A stretch of DNA of 64,000 bases from an uncultured Flaviramulus sp. Its GTDB lineage: Bacteria > Bacteroidota > Bacteroidia > Flavobacteriales > Flavobacteriaceae. The position numbers and the translations under genes are program-made. The stretch covers positions 806,001-870,000 of the forward strand of contig CANMUP010000002.1 in the NCBI GenBank assembly GCA_947501105.1, read 5' to 3'. Shown piece by piece: positions 1 through 8,883 of this stretch (its first letter is position 1; every line of letters begins with the position of its first letter). A model generated the notes under the pieces. That model saw only the letters and a program-made list of their open reading frames with translations, had not been told where the DNA came from and made no database searches.

Positions 1-594
1 TTTTTGAGTGATAATGGAGGGGCTACTACAAATCAATCAACCAACGGAGCTTTAAAAGGGTTTAAAGGAAATCAGTTTGAAGGAGGTCATAGAGTACCTT
101 TTATAGTCCACTGGCCAAAAAGCATAAAAGGGGGAAGGACTTATGATGGATTAACATCCTCACTAGATATTTTTAAAACTTCTATAGTAGCTGCAAGGAT
201 AAAAGAAGATGAAAGTTGGCAATTAGATGGTGTAGACTTATTACCATTTTTTAGTGGAGAAAAGCAAACAGCACCCCATGAGAAATTATTTTGGAGAAAA
301 ATAGGTAACTCTGCAGTGCGTATTGGAAATAATAAACTAATTAGTTTAAGGGGGTATGGTAATGTATTATATGATTTAAAAGAAGATATAGGTGAATCTA
401 ATGATTTATCTAAAACAGATTTTCAAACTTATAACAGACTACTTCAAGAGTATAAAAATTGGGAAATCGAAATGATAGAGCCTTTATGGGAGGAAGGTTC
501 ATATTGGAAGCAGCGGAATCATGAAATACATAAAAATCTAATGAATAATTTATTCAGAGATGTTGAGGGGATGAAAGCTTTTTCTAAAAATTAA
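1..594 (+). CDS. Sulfatase (S1 family), C-terminal part
   Basis: This is the C-terminal part of a type I sulfatase; the frame is open to the window edge, so the N-terminal domain with the formylglycine cysteine lies outside. The visible piece starts at the conserved SDNGG strand and continues with the family segment GHRVPFIVHWP. Near the end, LYDLKEDIGESNDLS is the usual small C-terminal sulfatase subdomain. The stop is at 592-594, right after a run of five A. A T9SS-like sorting domain follows in another frame, so the protein may originally have been longer. The enzyme would remove sulfate esters from a polysaccharide, fitting the two other sulfatases and two glycosidases downstream. Family assignment is secure; the substrate is not known. 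Confidence 0.9.
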   Translation, partial: FLSDNGGATTNQSTNGALKGFKGNQFEGGHRVPFIVHWPKSIKGGRTYDGLTSSLDIFKTSIVAARIKEDESWQLDGVDLLPFFSGEKQTAPHEKLFWRKIGNSAVRIGNNKLISLRGYGNVLYDLKEDIGESNDLSKTDFQTYNRLLQEYKNWEIEMIEPLWEEGSYWKQRNHEIHKNLMNNLFRDVEGMKAFSKN

Positions 595-774
595 AGACCA
601 TTAGAATTTACTCATTAACTGGTCAAAAAATTTATAAGCATCACCCTAAAAATATTGAGGTTGGAAGTCGGTATAAAATGAACATATTAACTCATGAAAT
701 AAACCCTGGAATATATATTAAGACTTGATTTTGAAAACAGAAAGCGCATCATAAGTAAAATAGTAAAGAGATAA
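588..774 (+). pseudogene. Frame-broken T9SS type A C-terminal sorting domain
   Basis: Directly after the sulfatase stop, a second frame (588-728) reads KLKTIRIYSLTGQKIYK and later NPGIYIKT, then stops. A third frame (from about 724) completes it as LDFENRKRIISKIVKR and stops at 772-774. The order IYSLTGQ, then GIYIK, then a basic RIISKIVKR end is the layout of a type IX secretion sorting domain. Two one-base shifts would join it to the sulfatase, one at the A run at 586-590 and one near 724-728. Either the sulfatase gene has decayed, or the assembly has two indels here. Confidence 0.6.
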
Positions 775-944
775 GGGAATGTAAAATAGTTTTATATATT
801 ATTTTGGAAAAGCGCTAAAATTTTAAGTAAATAACCCAATGTTTATTATATAATTAGTTAATAATTTAACTTATAAGGATAAAATGACACCATTGTTTAT
901 TTTATGGATGTTTTTAATCAGTAGGGGCCATTTTTATTAAAAAA

Positions 945-1322
945 ATGAATAAGAATATAAATAAAACAGACTTAGAAAGAATTTTTTGGATATTACGTAT
1001 AGCAGCGTTTCTAACTTTTTTAGGGCATGGGGTTTTTGCTTTATTAGGTAACCCTAGTTGGTTAGTTTATTTAACTACTGTAGGCTTCACCTTAAAAACA
1101 TCACAACATGTAATAGTATTGATAGGTTATTTAGACATAATTGTAGCAACAAGTATACTAGTAAAGCCATTAAAGTATGTAGTTATATGGGCTTTTGTAT
1201 GGGCTTTTGCAACAGCATTAATAAGACCTCTTTCAGGAGAACCTATATGGGCTTTTATTGAACGGGGAGCAAATTGGGGGATTCCGTTAGCATTATATAT
1301 AATATTAAAAAAACAAGAATGA
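945..1322 (+). CDS. Small DoxX-like membrane protein
   Basis: A 125-residue protein with four hydrophobic segments (about residues 14-33, 37-56, 61-80 and 84-118 with a short break). The spacing and the segment FLGHGVFALLGNP resemble DoxX-like four-helix membrane proteins, but no catalytic motif is visible. It probably sits in the inner membrane. Its stop overlaps the start of the phosphatase gene (ATGA at 1319-1322), so the two are co-transcribed and likely translationally coupled. About 350 bp of decayed sequence separate it from the sulfatase upstream. Function is unknown; a role near membrane quinones or in carbohydrate utilization would be guesswork. Confidence 0.75.
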   Translation: MNKNINKTDLERIFWILRIAAFLTFLGHGVFALLGNPSWLVYLTTVGFTLKTSQHVIVLIGYLDIIVATSILVKPLKYVVIWAFVWAFATALIRPLSGEPIWAFIERGANWGIPLALYIILKKQE

Positions 1323-3928
1323 GATTTAGAAGTAAGTTAAAATTAATAGGGCATTTTATAGTAGTAATACTATTAGTTTCACAAACAACAAGCTGTGTAG
1401 ATAGCAAAAAATCAGAAGGCTTTAAAAGTAATTTCAGCACCACGTCTCGGGAATGGATAGGGAGTTCATATTGGGCAAATCCCCTTCAGGATTGGAAAGT
1501 AGAGAATGGGGAGTTGGTATGTTTAGTGAGCAAGCCTAACAGGAACGTTCATTTGTTAACCCATAGGGTAGATTCAACAACTGGTAATTTTTCAACAAAA
1601 GTTAAGTTACAATTTTTAAATTTTAGTGTAAGTGAAAACAATGAGAATTGGGTAGGTTTTAGCCTTGGATCCAAGGGGGTATTTAACGATTATCGCGATA
1701 ATGCAGTTTTTGGAAAGGGTTTAAACTTAGGAGTTTCAACCAATGGTAACTTATTTATAAAAACCTTAGTAGATGATAAAGAAAACCTGTCGGTAAAACC
1801 ATTTTTAAAATCAGAGTTATTGTTAGAAGCACAAGCTAAAGTATACTCAGAAGGCCTATACACAATCACTTTAACATTAACAGATTTAGAAGAAAATAAA
1901 GTTATTTCAACATTAAAAGAAGAAGGTGTTAAGTTAAACGCATTAGTTGGAGATGTTGTATTGGTAAGTAATTATATAGGAGCTAAAAACTCAAAATCCA
2001 CAAGCGTGCATTTTAGAGATTGGGAGTTATTAGGAGATAAACTAGAATCATGTGAGACCTGTTCATTTGGTCCCATATTGTTTTCACAATACACTTTAAG
2101 CAAAAAAGTTTTAAAACTTACGGCTCAGTTAGCACCAGTAAATTTAAACGATGAGACGGTAAAACTTCAAATTAATAAGAATAACAACTGGGTAACCATT
2201 AAAGAGTCAGATATAGATAAAGATGCTAGAATTGCGACGTTTAAAATCCCTGAGTGGGAAGTAACTAAAGATATAGCTTACAGAATAGTCTATACCTTAA
2301 ATGGTACAAACGAAGAAAACAAAACCCACTACAAAGAAGGAATCATAAGAAAAGAACCTATTAATAAAGAAGAGCTTGTAATAGCAGGCTTTACTGGGAA
2401 TGATCATGAAGGGTTTCCAAACACAGATATTGTTAATCAAGTAAAATATCATAATCCAGATGTATTATTTTTCTCAGGAGATCAAATTTACGAACCTACT
2501 GGAGGATTTGGGGCACAACGTTTTCCTTTGGAAAAGGCAAAATTAGATTATTTGCGTAAATGGTATTTGTTTGGTTGGGCATTTGGCGATTTGTTAAAAG
2601 ATAGACCATCTGTTATCATCGTAGATGATCATGATGTTTATCATGGTAATATTTGGGGAGCAGGAGGCAGACCTACCCCAAAAGAATTAGGACAAGGAGC
2701 AAAAGCACAAGATGCAGGGGGCTATAAAATGCCAGTTGAATTTGTAAATGTGGTTGAGCGTACCCAAACTAGCCATTTACCAGATGCCTTTGATTCTACT
2801 CCTATAGACCAAGGTATAGGTGTTTACTATACAGATATGGCATATGGAGGGATAAGCTTTGCTATTACAGAAGACAGAAAGTTTAAATCGGCTCCAAAAG
2901 GATTATTACCAGAAGCTAAAATAAAAAATGGCTGGGCTTTAAATAAAACTTTTGATATTAAAGATGCCGACTTACCAGAAGCCAACTTACTAGGAAAAAG
3001 ACAATTACAATTTTTAGAGTCATGGGTTTCAGACTGGAGCTATCAATCAGAGATGAAAGTATTGTTAAGTCAAACTATTTTTAATAATGTAGCAACGTTG
3101 CCAGAGGAAGCATTAACAGATGCGATAGTACCTAAATTACGAGTTTTAGAAAAAGGAGATTACCCATTAAACGACATACCTGTTTCAGATTTCGATTCTA
3201 ATGCTTGGCCACAAAATAAGAGAAACAAAGCTTTAAGTATATTAAGAAAAGGATTTACATTTCATATGGCTGGCGATCAGCATTTAGGATCCACAATTCA
3301 ATATGGAATAGAGCAGTGGAATGATGCAGGTTTTGCATTTTGTGTACCTTCTATAATCAATCATTGGCCAAGGCGCTGGTTTCCAAAAGATAAAGGGAGA
3401 AGCACACATAAAGGTCAGCCAAAATATACTGGAGAGTTTAAAGATGGTTTTGGAAATAAAATGGATGTATATGCCGTTTCAAATCCAATTTTTACGGAAA
3501 AAAAACCTTCTAAGGTTTACGATAGAGCGGCAGGATATGGTATTGTTAAACTCAATAAGAAAAATAGAAGCATAAAGATTGAGTGTTGGCCATTAGGAGC
3601 AAGCCCAGAAAAAGGAGCTACAGAAATGTATAATGGTTGGCCAATTACCATTACTCAAGATCAAAATTATGGCAGGCAGGCAACTGCACATTTGCCAGAA
3701 GTGCAAATTATAGGTTTAGACAAGCCGGTAATACAAATAATTAACGAATTAACTGGAGAATTGGAGTATAGCTTACGTTTAAATAAGCCATCATATATTC
3801 CAAAAGTATTTAGTAAGAATGGTAGTTATAAAATACGTGTAGGTGAGCCAGATAAAATCTTATGGAAAGAGAAAACAAATGTTGTTGTTGGTAGTGAAGA
3901 TGCAATTATATTCGAATTTAGTAAATAA
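1319..3928 (+). CDS. PhoD-like alkaline phosphatase lipoprotein
   Basis: A secreted metallophosphatase of the PhoD-like group, 869 residues from the ATG at 1319, which overlaps the previous stop. An upstream in-frame ATG at 1274 lies inside the preceding gene and would place 15 extra residues before the signal. The N-terminus is a lipoprotein signal ending TTSC. Residues about 30-250 look like a carbohydrate-binding or lectin-like beta domain. The metallophosphoesterase domain follows: SGDQIYE (Asp near 388), DDHDVYHGN (near 436-444) and AGDQHLGS (Asp 653, His 655). PhoD proteins hydrolyse phosphate esters. Relatives inside sulfated-polysaccharide loci are of uncertain substrate, so the natural ester may not be phosphate. 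It is probably anchored to the outer membrane. Confidence 0.85.
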   Translation: MRFRSKLKLIGHFIVVILLVSQTTSCVDSKKSEGFKSNFSTTSREWIGSSYWANPLQDWKVENGELVCLVSKPNRNVHLLTHRVDSTTGNFSTKVKLQFLNFSVSENNENWVGFSLGSKGVFNDYRDNAVFGKGLNLGVSTNGNLFIKTLVDDKENLSVKPFLKSELLLEAQAKVYSEGLYTITLTLTDLEENKVISTLKEEGVKLNALVGDVVLVSNYIGAKNSKSTSVHFRDWELLGDKLESCETCSFGPILFSQYTLSKKVLKLTAQLAPVNLNDETVKLQINKNNNWVTIKESDIDKDARIATFKIPEWEVTKDIAYRIVYTLNGTNEENKTHYKEGIIRKEPINKEELVIAGFTGNDHEGFPNTDIVNQVKYHNPDVLFFSGDQIYEPTGGFGAQRFPLEKAKLDYLRKWYLFGWAFGDLLKDRPSVIIVDDHDVYHGNIWGAGGRPTPKELGQGAKAQDAGGYKMPVEFVNVVERTQTSHLPDAFDSTPIDQGIGVYYTDMAYGGISFAITEDRKFKSAPKGLLPEAKIKNGWALNKTFDIKDADLPEANLLGKRQLQFLESWVSDWSYQSEMKVLLSQTIFNNVATLPEEALTDAIVPKLRVLEKGDYPLNDIPVSDFDSNAWPQNKRNKALSILRKGFTFHMAGDQHLGSTIQYGIEQWNDAGFAFCVPSIINHWPRRWFPKDKGRSTHKGQPKYTGEFKDGFGNKMDVYAVSNPIFTEKKPSKVYDRAAGYGIVKLNKKNRSIKIECWPLGASPEKGATEMYNGWPITITQDQNYGRQATAHLPEVQIIGLDKPVIQIINELTGELEYSLRLNKPSYIPKVFSKNGSYKIRVGEPDKILWKEKTNVVVGSEDAIIFEFSK

Positions 3929-4014
3929 ATAAATTTGTGATATTAAGAAAACTAAAATCTATTCTGGCATTCATAGTGCTAACTCGTTTTTCGGTAAGCG
4001 ATCAAGTTAATGAT

Positions 4015-5397
4015 ATGTGGAGTTATATAGAAAATAAAACGAAAGCAAACAATTTAGACCTAAAGTATTTACTTCGACTCTTTTTACTTTTATTGTTGAT
4101 AAATAGTAGCTATGGTTGTCGTTATTTTCAAGGGAAGCAGAGTGTAAATAATGGAAAAAAGGAGCAAGAGTTTTTTTCATACATACCACTTTCGGGTAAT
4201 AGTTGGGTGGAAGGTGATTATAGTGCTACTAATCAAGTCGTATCGAACGATGGAGTGATTAACTGTAATGATAGCATTAAAAAAATTAAAATTTATTTTA
4301 TGGCAAAAAATACAGGTGCTATAAAAATTGGTTTAACTGCATCAGTAAGTAAAGATAAATCTTTATTAAAGCTAAGTTTAAATAAAGAATCAAAAGTAGT
4401 AGAAATTAATAGCACTAATCTTAAAGATACTCTTGTTGGTGGATTCAAAATAGAAAGCCCAGGCTATCAAGTTGTCGAATTAGAATATATAAATAAAAAA
4501 GGTACAGAGTGTTCCACAATAACCAATTTAATTATTGGTAGTGATGAGTTAATAAATAATGGTTTATACTACGTAAAGGATGATATATATTGGGGTAGAA
4601 GAGGGCCTTCTGTTCATTTAAACTATGAAGTCCCTAAAGTATCTAGTGATGTAACTTGGTTTTATAATGAAGTTATAGTACCTAAAAGTAATGATATTTT
4701 AGGATCTTACTATATGGCAAATGGATTTGGAGAAGGTTATTTTGGTATGCAGGTAAACTCTGAAACAGAAAGAAGGTTTTTATTTTCTGTTTGGAGTCCT
4801 TTTAAAACCAATAACCCCAAAAAAATCCCAGAAGATCAGAGAATTACTTTGTTGAAAAAAGGTAAAGATGTGATTACTGGTAAATTTGGTAATGAAGGCT
4901 CTGGAGGACAAAGCTATCGTAAGTATATGTGGAAAACGGACACTACCTATAAGTTTTTATTAAAAATAAAACCATCAACAAACAATACTACAAATTATAC
5001 AGCTTATATTTTTGCTCCAGAAATAGGGAGGTGGGAATTAATAGCAAGTTTTAAACGCCCTAAAACATCTACATATTTAAAACGTCCACATTCTTTTTTA
5101 GAAAATTTTAAACCAGACATGGGAGCTATAAGTAGAAAAGTATTTTTTACTAATCAATGGGTATATGATACAAATGGTGTTTGGCATGAATTGGTAAAAG
5201 CGAGGTTTACTGCTGATGCTACAGCAAGAAAGCAAGCAAGATTAGATTACAAAGGAGGTGTGGAAAGGCATAATTTTTATTTAAAAAACTGTGGATTCTT
5301 TAACAACTCGACAGATATAGGCGATTACTTTAATAGACTACCTATAGGAACAGCCCCAGATATAGATTTAAATTTAATAGATAAGTTATCTAAATAA
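4015..5397 (+). CDS. DUF3472-type lipoprotein (DUF5077 + DUF3472)
   Basis: About 460 residues, read as a DUF5077-like N-terminal beta domain (IPLSGNSWVEGDYSATNQV) followed by DUF3472 (WFYNEVIVP, GYFGMQVNSETERRFLFSVW, FLENFKPDMG). These proteins recur in Bacteroidetes glycan loci and are probably carbohydrate-binding; no enzyme activity is established. I chose the ATG at 4015, which gives a hydrophobic run of leucines ending in a lipobox (SSYGC). A GTG at 3937 would add 26 residues with a second hydrophobic stretch. That extra stretch and the following MWSYIENK resemble the N-terminus of the next gene (LWKYIEN), so 3937-4045 may be a remnant of a copied GH2 start. It lies between the phosphatase and the galactosidase with short gaps, consistent with one transcript. 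Confidence 0.78.
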   Translation: MWSYIENKTKANNLDLKYLLRLFLLLLLINSSYGCRYFQGKQSVNNGKKEQEFFSYIPLSGNSWVEGDYSATNQVVSNDGVINCNDSIKKIKIYFMAKNTGAIKIGLTASVSKDKSLLKLSLNKESKVVEINSTNLKDTLVGGFKIESPGYQVVELEYINKKGTECSTITNLIIGSDELINNGLYYVKDDIYWGRRGPSVHLNYEVPKVSSDVTWFYNEVIVPKSNDILGSYYMANGFGEGYFGMQVNSETERRFLFSVWSPFKTNNPKKIPEDQRITLLKKGKDVITGKFGNEGSGGQSYRKYMWKTDTTYKFLLKIKPSTNNTTNYTAYIFAPEIGRWELIASFKRPKTSTYLKRPHSFLENFKPDMGAISRKVFFTNQWVYDTNGVWHELVKARFTADATARKQARLDYKGGVERHNFYLKNCGFFNNSTDIGDYFNRLPIGTAPDIDLNLIDKLSK

Positions 5398-5424
5398 TTA
5401 ACATTAATCATAACTAAATTATAA

Positions 5425-8400
5425 ATGAAACCATATAAAATTTTTATTGCAACAATAGTTCTATTCATTTCTAAACAAGGGTTTACCCAAGGTATAGATT
5501 TATGGAAATATATAGAGAACATAGGAATTATAAGTGAAAACAAAGAGCAAGCACATGCAAGTTTTACTTCTTTTTCAACAGTAACCGAGCGCACGCGTAA
5601 TACTCCAAAATTCAAACAAGTTTTGGATGGAATATGGAAATTTAATTGGGTTAAATCTCCAAAGAATAGACCTACAACATTTATGAATCCTTCTCAGTCT
5701 GTAGATGATTGGAATAATATAAAAGTACCATCTAATTGGGAAGTAGAAGGTTTTGGTGTTCCTATATACGTAAATCATCAATACGAATTCTCAGATTATA
5801 AAGCACCCATCTCTAAAGAGATGGAATTTGCAGATAGAATTTTCCCTAAAAACCCAGGTAAAGTACCACATGATTATAATCCCGTTGGTAGTTATAGAAG
5901 AGATTTTACCATTTCTGATGATTGGGGAGGTAAAGAAATATTTTTGCATATAGGCGCTATGAAATCTGGTGGTTTTGTTTGGGTAAATGGAGAATATATT
6001 GGTTATTCTCAAGGTAGTAAATTGCCAGCTGAGTTTAACATTACCAAACATGCTAAGTCTGGTAAAAATACTATAGCGTTTCAAATATTTAGATGGACAG
6101 ATGGTAGCTATTTAGAATGTCAAGATTTTTGGAGAATAAGTGGTATTGAGCGTAGCGTATTTATTTATGCGCAACCAAAAGTTAGAATACAAGATTTTGA
6201 AGTGGTTTCGACATTAGATAAATCTTATGAAAATGGACTTTTTAACTTAGATGTAAATTTAAAAAATCATTTACTTAAAGACCAAAAAACAACTCTTACA
6301 TTTAAAATTTTAGATGATAAAACTTTGCTGAAAGAAGCAACTAAGAAAGTATCTATAAAAGCAGGTTCTGAAATTTTAACAACTTATGATGCTATAATGC
6401 CATCTGTAAAATTATGGAGTGCAGAAAGCCCTAATTTATATACTTTACTTATTGAATTAAAAGATAAAAAAGGAAAGCTTTTAGAAACAACCATAAGGAA
6501 AATAGGGTTTAGAAGTGTTGAGATTAAAAACGGATTACTGTTGGTTAATGGCCAGCGTATTACTCTAAAAGGAGTAAATGCTCAGGAAGCCGATCCTGAA
6601 ACTGGGCATGTTATGTCTGAAGAAATGATTTTAAAAGATATACGCTTATGGAAAGAAAATAATATCAATGCTGTTAGGCTAAGCCATTATCCAAGAGGAA
6701 GGCGTTTTTATGAGCTTTGTGACGAACATGGAATATATGTAGTAGATGAAGCTAATATAGAATCACATGGTATGTATTATGGCAAACATTCATTAGCCAA
6801 AAAGGAGAATTGGGAAGTACAGCATGTTGATAGAATGGTGCGTATGGTAGAACGCGATAAAAATCATCCGTCGGTAATAATTTGGTCTATGGGTAACGAA
6901 GCAGGTAATGGAATCAATTTTTACGCAGGTTATAAAGCAATAAAAGCTAACGATAAATCTAAAAGACCTGTACAGTATGAAAGACCATATAAAAATCATG
7001 ATGGTAGCTTATACGATATGGATTGGAATACCGATATTATTGTTCCTCAATATCCTTCACCTGCACGTTTTGAAGAAGTAGGAAAATCAAAAACAGATAG
7101 GCCGTTTATACCAAGTGAGTACGCACATGCTATGGGAAATAGCACAGGCAATTTTCAAGATTATTGGGATATTATAGAGCAATACGACAATCTACAAGGT
7201 GGCTTTATTTGGGATTGGGTTGATCAATCTATCTGGAAAACAAATGAAAAAGGCGAGAAATTTTATGCATATGGTGGCGATTATGGACAGAACATGCCAA
7301 CAAATAACACTTTTTTAAATAATGGTATTGTTTTTCCAGATAGAACGCCTCAGCCAGCGTTGTACGAAGTAAAAAAAGCACATGAGTTTATTAATTTTAA
7401 AGACAAAGGAATTAATAAGCATAATGAACTTAGAGTCTTAGTTGAAAATTTATACGATTTCACAAATTTAAATCAATTTGATATTACAGCTAGAATAAAA
7501 GCCGATGGAAAAGTTTTAAAAACCGTTGTTATTCAAGATGTAGATATAGAATCACATACAGGAAAGCTTATTCGCTTACCATTAAAAGATGTAAATTATC
7601 AAAAAAACACAGAGTACTTTATAGAAATAGCAGCTGTAACCAAAAAGGATTGGGGGATGTTACCAAAAGGTTTTGAAGTAGCTCATGAACAACTAAGATT
7701 AGATAATTTATATAAAAGTAAAAAAGTAAAAACAGATAATGGTGCAAAATTAAATATTGAAAATAATAGAGAAATAATAACTGTATTTAATGACATAGTT
7801 AAATTGACTTTTAATAAAAGTAAAGGGAGATTAACGTCTTATAAATATAAAAAAAATGAACTTATAAAAAATGGAAAAGGACCAAAGCCAAATTTTTGGA
7901 GAGCAGTAACCGATAATGATGCAGGGAACAAGATGTATAGGTCTAATATTAAATGGAAAGAGGCATCTTTATTTTCTATAGTTGAAACACTTACAATTAA
8001 TAAAGTAAACGAAAATTTAGTAGAACTAAAAGTAACGTATCAATTACCAGGTGTAAACACAAAATTTTATAGCATTTATACTATTAGAGGAAATGGAATA
8101 GTAGAAGTTAAAAATGCTTTAGATAAAACGGATTACAAAGCAGACATTCCAAGAATAGGAATGCGTATGCAGTTACCTAAGGAATATGATAAAATGACTT
8201 ATTTTGGGAGGGGACCTTGGGAAAATTATAGAGATAGAAAAGTTTCCGCATTTGTAGACCTTTATGAGTCAAAAGTAAGAGATCAATACGTTCCTTATAT
8301 ACGTCCTCAAGAAAATGGTAATAAAACAGATGTAAGATGGGTGGCATTATCTAATAAAAAAGGAGAAGGGTTACTTGTAGTTGCTAAAGACATAAAAAAA

Positions 8401-8739
8401 GGCTTAGGGATAACTGCATTACATATGCCAAATGAAGATTTTGATATGTCTGAAACCTTAGATTATGGAGGTGCTGCTAAAAAAGAAATAGAACATCGAA
8501 TTGATGGAGTTCCAGAATTTAATAAAAGCAAACATACCATTGATATAAAAGAACAAGACTTGGTACAATTAAACATTGATTTGGAGCAAAGAGGAGTGGC
8601 TGGTAATAATAGTTGGGGAGCAAAACCAGAAGGGAAATACCTAGTTAAGGGAGATATTACCTATAATTATACATATTATTTGATACCATTCTCAAAAAGC
8701 ACCACAGCGGAACTTATTGAAATGAGCAAACAATTTTAA
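5425..8739 (+). CDS. Glycoside hydrolase family 2 beta-galactosidase
   Basis: A 1104-residue LacZ-type enzyme with a cleavable signal peptide (ends near GFTQG), so periplasmic. The order is a sugar-binding jelly-roll (about 65-265), immunoglobulin-like domains, a TIM barrel (about 365-670) and a C-terminal beta-sandwich. The barrel carries the acid/base motif WSMGNEAGNG (Glu492) and the nucleophile motif PSEYAHAMGNS (Glu565). The length matches the five-domain LacZ group rather than short GH2 glucuronidases. It would release terminal beta-galactose from oligosaccharides, probably after the neighbouring sulfatases remove sulfate. GH2 also includes glucuronidases and mannosidases, but the LacZ-like layout and the EYAHAMGNS motif favour galactosidase. 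Confidence 0.92.
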   Translation: MKPYKIFIATIVLFISKQGFTQGIDLWKYIENIGIISENKEQAHASFTSFSTVTERTRNTPKFKQVLDGIWKFNWVKSPKNRPTTFMNPSQSVDDWNNIKVPSNWEVEGFGVPIYVNHQYEFSDYKAPISKEMEFADRIFPKNPGKVPHDYNPVGSYRRDFTISDDWGGKEIFLHIGAMKSGGFVWVNGEYIGYSQGSKLPAEFNITKHAKSGKNTIAFQIFRWTDGSYLECQDFWRISGIERSVFIYAQPKVRIQDFEVVSTLDKSYENGLFNLDVNLKNHLLKDQKTTLTFKILDDKTLLKEATKKVSIKAGSEILTTYDAIMPSVKLWSAESPNLYTLLIELKDKKGKLLETTIRKIGFRSVEIKNGLLLVNGQRITLKGVNAQEADPETGHVMSEEMILKDIRLWKENNINAVRLSHYPRGRRFYELCDEHGIYVVDEANIESHGMYYGKHSLAKKENWEVQHVDRMVRMVERDKNHPSVIIWSMGNEAGNGINFYAGYKAIKANDKSKRPVQYERPYKNHDGSLYDMDWNTDIIVPQYPSPARFEEVGKSKTDRPFIPSEYAHAMGNSTGNFQDYWDIIEQYDNLQGGFIWDWVDQSIWKTNEKGEKFYAYGGDYGQNMPTNNTFLNNGIVFPDRTPQPALYEVKKAHEFINFKDKGINKHNELRVLVENLYDFTNLNQFDITARIKADGKVLKTVVIQDVDIESHTGKLIRLPLKDVNYQKNTEYFIEIAAVTKKDWGMLPKGFEVAHEQLRLDNLYKSKKVKTDNGAKLNIENNREIITVFNDIVKLTFNKSKGRLTSYKYKKNELIKNGKGPKPNFWRAVTDNDAGNKMYRSNIKWKEASLFSIVETLTINKVNENLVELKVTYQLPGVNTKFYSIYTIRGNGIVEVKNALDKTDYKADIPRIGMRMQLPKEYDKMTYFGRGPWENYRDRKVSAFVDLYESKVRDQYVPYIRPQENGNKTDVRWVALSNKKGEGLLVVAKDIKKGLGITALHMPNEDFDMSETLDYGGAAKKEIEHRIDGVPEFNKSKHTIDIKEQDLVQLNIDLEQRGVAGNNSWGAKPEGKYLVKGDITYNYTYYLIPFSKSTTAELIEMSKQF

Positions 8740-8883
8740 AAGATTAAAAACAAATGAGGTTTTACACAAAACTTGGCTTACAATAAATAAAAGATAACAA
8801 TCATTTTAAAATTTAAACTACACTTTAATATTTTATATACTTCAAACAAAAAAGCTGGATTAACAACAAATAAAAAAACGAAT

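Noticed and set aside
1274-1318. Upstream ATG for the PhoD-like gene
   Set aside because: It lies within the preceding gene and adds residues before the signal; the ATG at 1319 overlaps the upstream stop in the usual way.
3937-4014. GTG start for the DUF3472 gene
   Set aside because: It would add 26 residues including a second hydrophobic stretch before the lipobox. The ATG at 4015 gives a normal lipoprotein signal, though the longer form is not excluded.
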